Assembly (NCBI GenBank): GCA_016873155.1
Contig: VGXX01000001.1
Span: 1-64,000 of the forward strand
Direction: 5' to 3'
DNA from: Planctomycetota bacterium
GTDB taxonomy: Bacteria; Planctomycetota; Brocadiia; Brocadiales; Brocadiaceae
Length of the DNA stretch: 64,000 nucleotides
Notes under the pieces: model-generated
The model's database searches: none
The model's input: only the letters and a program-made list of their open reading frames with translations
Told to the model about the DNA's origin: nothing
Program-made: the position numbers and the translations under genes
Shown: positions 58,682-64,000 of the stretch, one piece after another
Numbering within the stretch: the first letter of the stretch is position 1
How the letters are laid out: every line of letters starts with the position of its first letter

Positions 58682-59029
58682 ATGGCTAAAATACAAAAGA
58701 AGGACATAGAAAAAAAGATATACGAATACCATGCGGAGATGTGTAAGGTCTTTTCACATCCGACAAGGCTGGAGATTATCAACACCCTCCGCGAGAACGA
58801 AATGAACGTAACTGAGCTTTCCGGCAGGCTTGGCGTTGATATGGGCAATCTCTCTCAGCACCTGGGCATGATGCGTGACCGTCGTATCCTTACCACCAGA
58901 AAAGAAGGGAACGTTGTCTATTACCGACTTGCAAACCCTAAGATGTTAAACGCCTTTGATATTCTCAGAGAAATCCTCATAGAACAAATTAAAAGGGACG
59001 GAATCCTTATTGATGCGCTGGGAGAGTAA
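58682..59029 (+). CDS. ArsR-family winged-helix regulator
   Basis: This 115-residue protein has the ArsR/SmtB fold: MCKVFSHPTRLEIINTLRENE, the recognition helix NVTELSGRLGVDMGNLSQHLGMMRDRRIL and the wing TTRKEGNVVYYRLANP. The alpha-3 metal site (ELCVCDL in ArsR/SmtB) is absent, as EMNVTELSG stands there, so it is probably not a classical metal sensor. It has its own promoter and divergent leuB upstream. Targets are unknown; its own promoter is the likeliest. Confidence 0.9.
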   Translation: MAKIQKKDIEKKIYEYHAEMCKVFSHPTRLEIINTLRENEMNVTELSGRLGVDMGNLSQHLGMMRDRRILTTRKEGNVVYYRLANPKMLNAFDILREILIEQIKRDGILIDALGE

Positions 59030-59082
59030 ATCGCTTAGAAATCTTTTGTGATTCCCCTTTAAAAACATGTCCTCCCAAAAGT

Positions 59083-59233
59083 AATGTCATCGAATTAAGG
59101 GGTGTAAGGTTTCCTCAGCAGAGAAAGCCCGAAGGGCTGAAAGAGTATAGCCCAGGGCAACGCCCTGGGGTATGTGATGCAACAACATTTTCAGCCCTGA
59201 AGGGGCGAAACTTTTTCTTAATTCAATGACATT
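59083..59233. mobile_element. 151-bp MITE-like element
   Basis: Terminal inverted repeats of 17 bp with one mismatch (AATGTCATCGAATTAAG at 59083-59099; CTTAATTCAATGACATT at 59217-59233) enclose short hairpins (GCCCGAAGGGC; CCCAGGGCAACGCCCTGGG). Imperfect direct repeats CCTCCCAAAAGT and CCTCCCAGAAGT flank the element. It encodes no protein. A short C-rich half-repeat (ATTCCCCTTTAAAAACATG) precedes it. Confidence 0.6.
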
Positions 59234-59337
59234 GCCTCCCAGAAGTGGGGAGAGAGAATAAAGAGGTGCGTTGTTTTTTCCGAGTAACGAAACAGGCACC
59301 GTAGCCGTAACCGCATAACGATAACGGGAGAAATAGT

Positions 59338-59769
59338 ATGCAATTAAAATCCATCGGTTATATTAAAAGTCCTGTAAAACAGCCCGAATTTGGCGGTTGG
59401 CAGGATATGATCACAGAAATAGTTATTGATCCCAACTATATAGACGGCCTGGAAGGAATTGACGAATATTCCCATCTCATTATCCTTTATTGGCTGGATA
59501 AGGTGGATAAGGTCAAGCTTAAAATGAGACCTCAGGGAAGGAAAGACGTGCCGGAAGTGGGTATATTTGCCTGCCGTTGTCCATGGAGACCCAATCCTAT
59601 CGGTATGACTACCGTTAAAGTAATTGAAAGAAACGGGAATATACTCAAAGTCAAAGGGTTGGATGTGTTGGATGGCACACCTCTCATTGACATTAAGCCT
59701 TTTACCCCTCCGTATGACGCCGTTGAAGGAATGAGATACCCCGATTGGGTAAATAAGCTTGAATATTAA
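59338..59769 (+). CDS. trmO: TrmO/TsaA family tRNA methyltransferase
   Basis: This 143-residue beta-barrel SAM-dependent methyltransferase is related to TrmO, which methylates N6 of t6A37 in some tRNAs. Signatures are GYIKSPVKQPEFGG, GIDEYSHLIILYWLDKV, the catalytic-site loop FACRCPWRPNPIGMTTVKV and LDVLDGTPLIDIKPFTPPYD. CGGGAGAAATAGT precedes the ATG. It is shorter than E. coli TrmO, lacking the C-terminal domain, as in archaeal and many bacterial homologues. Confidence 0.9.
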   Translation: MQLKSIGYIKSPVKQPEFGGWQDMITEIVIDPNYIDGLEGIDEYSHLIILYWLDKVDKVKLKMRPQGRKDVPEVGIFACRCPWRPNPIGMTTVKVIERNGNILKVKGLDVLDGTPLIDIKPFTPPYDAVEGMRYPDWVNKLEY

Positions 59770-59811
59770 CCTCGTTATACAAAAATTGTTTTGGACGCAG
59801 ATGAAAGCAGA

Positions 59812-59838
59812 CTTCGTCGTGAGCGCTCAGTCGAACGA
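59812..59838. mobile_element. 27-bp palindromic micro-element, intergenic copy
   Basis: Identical in sequence to the copies at 45655 and 54336 (starts CTTCGTCGTGAGCG, ends CAGTCGAACGA), flanked by AAAGCAGA and CTGCCAGG, which can themselves pair weakly. Confidence 0.6.
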
Positions 59839-59899
59839 CTGCCAGGATTAAATACAGAAATTAAATGAAAACCGTTAAAAATCACGATGGGTTCATACT

Positions 59900-60613
59900 A
59901 TGAAAAAGGCGATTATAATTGGAGCAACTTCCGGAATAGGAAGAGAGTTGGCAAAGATACTCTCCCTGAATAACTACGTCGTTGGAATGGCAGGGAGAAG
60001 AACTGAACTATTATCCAATCTGCAGAGAGAAATTTCCGGGTCATATATTAAGAGAATTGATGTCGCTGAATCGGAAGAAGCGATAACTTTCTTAAAAGAG
60101 CTTATCCAGGAAATGAGTGGAATGGATATGATCGTTATCAGTTCCGGTATTGGATTTATAAACCCTGAACTTGATTGGAAACAGGAAAAAGAAACAATCG
60201 ATGTAAATATCTCAGGCTTTGCCGCTATCGCGAATGCTGCTTTTAAATATTTCTCCAATCAAGGTTCGGGGCACATTGTCGGCATCTCTTCTATCGCAGC
60301 AATTAGAGGGTCTGGTGAAGCGCCTGCATACAATGCATCCAAGGCTTTTGTATCGAATTATCTTGAAGGATTAAGGCAAAAGGCAAGTAAGTCTGGCATA
60401 GCGATTACTGTTACAGAGATACAACCGGGTTTTGTAAATACGGCAATGGCGAAGGGAGAGGGGTTGTTTTGGGTTGCGCCCCCAGAAAAGGCAGCCCATC
60501 AAATTTTTAAGGCAATTACTGGCAAGAAGAAACATGCCTATATTACTAAACGATGGCGAAGTATAGCATGGTTGTTAAAAGTTATACCGGGTTGGATATA
60601 TAATAAATTGTAA
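59900..60613 (+). CDS. Short-chain dehydrogenase/reductase
   Basis: This 237-residue Rossmann-fold oxidoreductase has GATSGIGRELAK as cofactor loop, an AGRR segment suggesting NADP preference, SSGIGF (the NAG-like position), catalytic SSIAAIRGSG and YNASK. The C-terminal part ends in a hydrophobic helix (ITKRWRSIAWLLKVIPGWIYNKL) that might associate with the membrane. The substrate is unknown. It lies 27 bases before the U32 peptidase gene. Confidence 0.9.
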   Translation: MKKAIIIGATSGIGRELAKILSLNNYVVGMAGRRTELLSNLQREISGSYIKRIDVAESEEAITFLKELIQEMSGMDMIVISSGIGFINPELDWKQEKETIDVNISGFAAIANAAFKYFSNQGSGHIVGISSIAAIRGSGEAPAYNASKAFVSNYLEGLRQKASKSGIAITVTEIQPGFVNTAMAKGEGLFWVAPPEKAAHQIFKAITGKKKHAYITKRWRSIAWLLKVIPGWIYNKL

Positions 60614-60640
60614 GGCGGAGAAAGCGGCTCAAACTTTATT

Positions 60641-63601
60641 ATGTTGTCGTCTTTTAAAATGTCACACATTCAATCACATCCAAATAAACCAGAATTACTC
60701 TCTCCGGCAGGCAGTCTGGAGTGCTTTTTTGCCGCCGTTGAAAACGGGGCTGACGCCGTTTATTTCGGTTTAAAGGATTTTAGCGCCCGTGCGAGCGCAG
60801 GCAATTTTGCCATCGATGACGCCAGCAAGGCCATTGCCTATGCCCGCAAAAGGTCAGTCAGGGTCTACATCGCCATTAATACCCTGATTAAAACTAATGA
60901 ACTGGAAAAGGTCGTGGATTATTTAATCGCACTGGACGAACTACAACCTGACGCATTGATTCTCCAGGATTTAGGGCTTCTGTACTTAATACAATCCCAA
61001 TTCCCTCATTTTCAATTACACGCCAGCACGCAGATGACCATCCACAATCTTGCTGGAGTTAAGCGACTGGAAAGGATGGGGTTTAAACGTGTGGTCTTAT
61101 CCAGGGAGTTATCTATAGACGAAATTAGAAATATTACCCAAAATACCAACATGGAGATTGAAGTATTTGTGCATGGGGCGTTGTGTTACTCCTATTCGGG
61201 ATTATGCTTCTTCAGCAGTATGATGGGTGGACGGAGCGGGAATCGCGGCCGCTGCGCACAGCCATGCAGGATGTATTACAACGCCCAGCCAGACGAAGGA
61301 GGGTACCTGTTTTCTATGAAAGACCTCTGCACCCTGTCACACATAAAAGAGTTGATGACCGCGTGCATCCGTTCATTCAAGATTGAAGGCCGCATGAAAT
61401 CGCCAGAGTACGTGGCCGTAGCGACACACACCTACCGGCAGGCAATAGATGGCAAACTAAAAGACGAAGAGGCGGCCATTCATCTTATGAATACGGTGTT
61501 TAGCCGGGAGGCAACCCATGCATACCTGTTTGATAAAAGTTATAAACAAGCCGAAAAAAGAATAAATAATAAATGTTCTCGATACCGGGAAGAAGACCAC
61601 ACCTTATCTCCTTGTGAAGGAGGAAATTTGAAGAGCCATTACTTTACCACCCCTTTATCCCCTCCTTGCGAAGGAGGGGAGAGAGGGGAGGTTATAAAAT
61701 CGCCAGGGTTCCTTCATGATTTTAAACGGTTATCTGGCAATGCACAAATAAAGCCTTCAGACATGGTTAATCCATCATATCCCTCAAATATTGGGTCTTA
61801 TGCCGGTGAGGTAATAAAATCAGGAAAGGAATACGTCACCATAAGGGCAAATGCCGAAATTGGTGTACGGGATTTGTTGCAGGTTTTTGAAGATAGTTCA
61901 GAAGAACCAGCTTTGTTACACGTGAAGAACATCAAGGTCAATGGTAAAAGGGTGTTTGGCATAAAGGTCGGCGATATTGCTATAGTCGATACAGAACGAC
62001 AGTATAAACAGGGGGCGAAGATATATTTGCTTTCCTCGCAAAAGGTCAAAGAAATGTTTGCGCCAAAAGTGCCGAAAAAATTGGCGACTTCTAAGATACC
62101 GGTAGATGTGGAGATTAAAATAACGCCTGATGGCATAGGCATAAAGGGGGATACAAGGCATTCTTCTTTTTCCAGGGATTTTTGTGTAAAACTGGAAAAG
62201 GGAATCAACAGGACAACTGATACAGAAAATATAAAGGAATGCTTTGCTCGTCTGGGCGAGACGCCATTTGAACTGGCTGGTATTCATACAGAAATTTCTG
62301 AGGGATTATTTGTTCCGCTTAGTGTATTAAATGAGATTCGAAGGGATTATTTCCAAATTTTTTGTGAAGAATGGCGGAAGGATAGAGATTGTAGAAGTGA
62401 AGAGATAAAGAAGTGGATGCATGAAAAATGTATTGAATACAGCAGTGCAAGCAGTCAATTGCCTGGCGAAAGTTCCATTTCAGCCTCCATAAATCCCCCT
62501 TTAGAAAAGGGGGGAACGGTTCACCCCCACCGAAACCGCCTTCCCTCCCCCTTTCTCCCCCTCAGTGAGGGGGACAGGGAGAGGAAACTACGGGACAATG
62601 TGTATTCCCCGCCCCTGGTGGGAGGGGTTAGAGCCTGCCCCGTACCTGATACGGGGGGAGGGGGTAAACTGAAGGAGAACTCAGGGGGAGATGGAATCAG
62701 GCGGTCCCTGAAGATAGACAAATTACAGTATTTGAACCGCATTCCTTTAGAGAAGTTTTATAAGATATACATTGTCTTGACAGATGAAACGATTGGAGAT
62801 CTCCTGGCGCAGCAAAGCCACAATCAAATCCCCCTTAACAAAGGGGGACTTCGTCGTGAGCTCAGTCGAACGATAAGGGGGTTGTTAAATACGTGCATAG
62901 AAAATAATGAAAGTATCTTCCCATCGAATGTAAGAGACAAAATCGTCTTCTCTTTGCCCACCATTATGCGAGATACGGGGAACGGATGTATGACGTATGG
63001 GTATTTTAAGAAAGTCGTGCAGGAACTGATTTCACAGGGTTTTCGACAATTCCAGATTTCCAATCTTGGCGCTCTGGAACTATTTGATGACGAGGACGTA
63101 CAGTTGTATGCCGATTATCCTTTGTACTGCCTGAACCCGCTTTCAGCAATAAAACTCAGGGAATTGGGATTTTGCAGGCATACGTTATCTCCTGAAGATG
63201 GCAAGGGGAATTTGGAGATGCTGTTTTCTCCAAATTCGGATGTAATTGTTTATCAGGACACCCCGCTTTTTACTTCAGAAACATGTGTTTGGGCGAATAT
63301 GAAGAAATCGTGTCCAGGAAGGAATCGGTGTGGTTTCAAACAGATAATGCTGGAAAACGAATACGGCGACCAGTTTGTGGCAATAGATGAGAATTGTAAA
63401 ACAGTGGTTATTGACGAGAGGCCATTCTCAATTGCCCATCTTATTCCGAAACTCATTGAGTCCGGACAAAGGGATTTCAGGATTGATTTATGTTACAGGG
63501 ATTATTCGCCTGAAATGATTAATGATATCTTTTCTGCCATTCACAAAAAGTGTAAGATTAAAAATTCGCTGGTAGGAAATTTTGAAAGGGGGTTATTGTA
63601 G
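60641..63601 (+). CDS. U32 family peptidase / RNA hydroxylase-like protein with repeat-derived inserts
   Basis: This 986-residue protein has the U32 core at residues 15-330 (PELLSPAGSLECFFAAVENGADAVYFG) and the signature EVFVHGALCYSYSGLCF with iron-sulfur-type cysteines (RGRCAQPC). DUF3656 and further C-terminal parts follow. RlhA and TrhP of this family hydroxylate rRNA or tRNA, so an RNA-hydroxylation role is more likely than proteolysis. Three segments are plainly translated C-rich repeats (61601-61695, 62493-62692, 62826-62885), including PLSPPCEGGERGE and QIPLNKGG; without them the protein would be near the usual 830-870 residues. ATG 60641 is used; ATG 60659 is possible. Confidence 0.87.
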   Translation: MLSSFKMSHIQSHPNKPELLSPAGSLECFFAAVENGADAVYFGLKDFSARASAGNFAIDDASKAIAYARKRSVRVYIAINTLIKTNELEKVVDYLIALDELQPDALILQDLGLLYLIQSQFPHFQLHASTQMTIHNLAGVKRLERMGFKRVVLSRELSIDEIRNITQNTNMEIEVFVHGALCYSYSGLCFFSSMMGGRSGNRGRCAQPCRMYYNAQPDEGGYLFSMKDLCTLSHIKELMTACIRSFKIEGRMKSPEYVAVATHTYRQAIDGKLKDEEAAIHLMNTVFSREATHAYLFDKSYKQAEKRINNKCSRYREEDHTLSPCEGGNLKSHYFTTPLSPPCEGGERGEVIKSPGFLHDFKRLSGNAQIKPSDMVNPSYPSNIGSYAGEVIKSGKEYVTIRANAEIGVRDLLQVFEDSSEEPALLHVKNIKVNGKRVFGIKVGDIAIVDTERQYKQGAKIYLLSSQKVKEMFAPKVPKKLATSKIPVDVEIKITPDGIGIKGDTRHSSFSRDFCVKLEKGINRTTDTENIKECFARLGETPFELAGIHTEISEGLFVPLSVLNEIRRDYFQIFCEEWRKDRDCRSEEIKKWMHEKCIEYSSASSQLPGESSISASINPPLEKGGTVHPHRNRLPSPFLPLSEGDRERKLRDNVYSPPLVGGVRACPVPDTGGGGKLKENSGGDGIRRSLKIDKLQYLNRIPLEKFYKIYIVLTDETIGDLLAQQSHNQIPLNKGGLRRELSRTIRGLLNTCIENNESIFPSNVRDKIVFSLPTIMRDTGNGCMTYGYFKKVVQELISQGFRQFQISNLGALELFDDEDVQLYADYPLYCLNPLSAIKLRELGFCRHTLSPEDGKGNLEMLFSPNSDVIVYQDTPLFTSETCVWANMKKSCPGRNRCGFKQIMLENEYGDQFVAIDENCKTVVIDERPFSIAHLIPKLIESGQRDFRIDLCYRDYSPEMINDIFSAIHKKCKIKNSLVGNFERGLL
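61601..61695. repeat. C-rich repeat inside the U32 gene, copy 1
   Basis: CTTATCTCCTTGTGAAGG, CCCCTTTATCCCCTCC and GCGAAGGAGGGGAGAGAGG hairpins are read through as LSPCEGG and PLSPPCEGGERGE, without a stop or frame loss. Confidence 0.75.
62493..62692. repeat. C-rich repeats inside the U32 gene, copy 2 (compound)
   Basis: At least three hairpin units in tandem occur here: ATCCCCCTTTAGAAAAGGGG, CTCCCCCTTTCTCCCCC with GTGAGGGGGACAGGGAG, and TCCCCGCCCCTGGTGGGAGG with GGGGGAGGGGGTAAACT. They encode about 67 residues rich in P, G and R that have no place in the family. Confidence 0.75.
62826..62885. repeat. C-rich repeat inside the U32 gene, copy 3, with nested micro-element
   Basis: AAATCCCCCTTAACAAAGGGGG is interrupted before TAAGGGGGTTG by the 25-bp micro-element at 62849-62873. 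The whole composite is read in frame as QIPLNKGGLRRELSRTIRGLL. Confidence 0.75.
62849..62873. mobile_element. 25-bp micro-element nested in a repeat inside the U32 gene
   Basis: Same 25-bp form as at 6781-6805 (CTTCGTCGTGAG ... CAGTCGAACGA, central GAGCTC), and in the same position of the host repeat, right after GGGGGA. Confidence 0.65.
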
Positions 63602-63711
63602 CATTCAAGCCTCAAAAGCAACCACAGATTTCGCAGATTACACAGACATTTTCGGCTGGTTCACTCGTCCACGATTGAATCGAAACGTTTGGCATTTTAC
63701 GGCCACTGCTT

Positions 63712-63734
63712 GTTCCCAAACTCTGTTTGGGAAC
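63712..63734. repeat. GTTCCCAAAC palindrome
   Basis: GTTCCCAAAC and GTTTGGGAAC pair perfectly around TCT. About 25 bases on, GAAAC-TCT-GTTTC repeats the same core with other arms. 63602-63711 otherwise holds only a degraded GGTTCA palindrome (about 63657-63680). Confidence 0.7.
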
Positions 63735-63785
63735 ACAATTTTGTAGAGAAACTCTGTTTCGTTTACGGAATTAGATATCAAATGA

Positions 63786-64000
63786 GAACCCGATACAGAA
63801 TTACAGAAAAAATACGAGACAGAAAGTGATTATCAGGTATGGCAGGAAGGTATCCATCCACAGTTGATATTGAATGAGGAAATGCTGATGCAAAAAATTG
63901 AGTATACTCATTATAATCCTGTAAGACACGGCCTGGTTGACGCACCTGAACACTGGCGTTATAGTTCTTCCCGGAATTATTTGTTAAATGATCATTCGGT
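63786..64000 (+). pseudogene. C-terminal part of a RAYT (REP-associated Y1) transposase
   Basis: From just after a TGA at 63783 the frame reads ELQKKYETESDYQVWQEGIH, then KIEYTHYNPVRHGLVDAPEH and WRYSSSRNYLLND to the window edge. This is the conserved C-terminal half of RAYT transposases (IEYIHxNPV, PExWxYSSxRNY). The N-terminal HUH part is absent upstream, so this is a 5'-truncated remnant; the true 3' end lies outside the window. Confidence 0.75.

Noticed and set aside
59087-59299. Minus-strand ORF of 70 residues after the ArsR-type gene
   Set aside because: It covers the MITE-like element and its hairpins; no coding signal.
62521-62742. Minus-strand ORF in the U32 gene
   Set aside because: It is the reverse reading of the C-rich repeats, without a ribosome site or family match.

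Overview
The window reads as a chromosomal segment of a Gram-negative-type bacterium. The best guess is Planctomycetota, and within it the anammox order Brocadiales. This is inferred from overall gene style: a SpoVG beside ispE, a PilM/PilO/secretin cluster, a very high load of short palindromic repeats, YfhO and TMTC-like TPR membrane proteins, and moderate-to-low GC. No rRNA or diagnostic anammox gene is present, so the assignment is not proven. No tRNA, rRNA or CRISPR array was seen.

Layout. 1-5.0 kb is a degenerate accessory zone. It holds a DUF433/DUF5615 toxin-antitoxin pair with a gutted toxin, a 993-residue DUF4062-NACHT-HEAT-FGE protein whose C-terminus looks like a diversity-generating-retroelement (DGR) variable region, REP repeats with a stub of their RAYT transposase, and a frameshifted MNT nucleotidyltransferase. 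5.0-13.9 kb is housekeeping: an mnmE-like gene (+), then tyrS, CPBP protease, yjbQ, deaminase, gpsA, glyA and prfB (-), the last with the programmed RF2 frameshift. A divergent promoter pair at 14.0 kb starts the + strand run of two sugar-nucleotide genes, rsmD, ispE, a zinc-ribbon spoVG, ilvB, Uma2, rnfB, rsmE, manC, comEC and miaA. This leads into a pilus/secretion-type cluster (PilM-PilN fusion, PilO-like, unknown, secretin) up to 32.3 kb.

32.7-46.1 kb is an envelope region on the - strand. It has a peptidoglycan amidase preceded by a GEMM-I (cyclic di-GMP type) riboswitch with a terminator, two tandem TMTC-like TPR proteins, a secreted protein of thirteen 47-residue repeats, and two tandem YfhO proteins. 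46.1-54 kb holds an intact DUF433/DUF5615 pair, a membrane spermidine-synthase-like protein, a DUF4143 ATPase behind twin operators, a relic of another FGE/DGR-type C-terminus, and an M16 peptidase. 54.0-56.4 kb holds an attC-like site with a two-gene cassette (PLD-like nuclease plus small partner), the broken gene of a neighbouring cassette, and relics of RelE and CorA. 56.4-63.6 kb returns to ordinary genes: MOSC, leuB, an ArsR-type regulator, TrmO, an SDR and a U32 peptidase. The last 200 bases are the 3' part of a RAYT transposase.

The most unusual theme is repeats inside genes. C-rich palindromes interrupt mnmE and, three times, the U32 peptidase gene without breaking the frame. A 25-27 bp palindromic micro-element is found six times, both inside other repeats and inside coding sequence. 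In the YfhO tandem pair, one copy carries the 27 bp and the paralogue lacks it, which shows it as a clean in-frame insertion.
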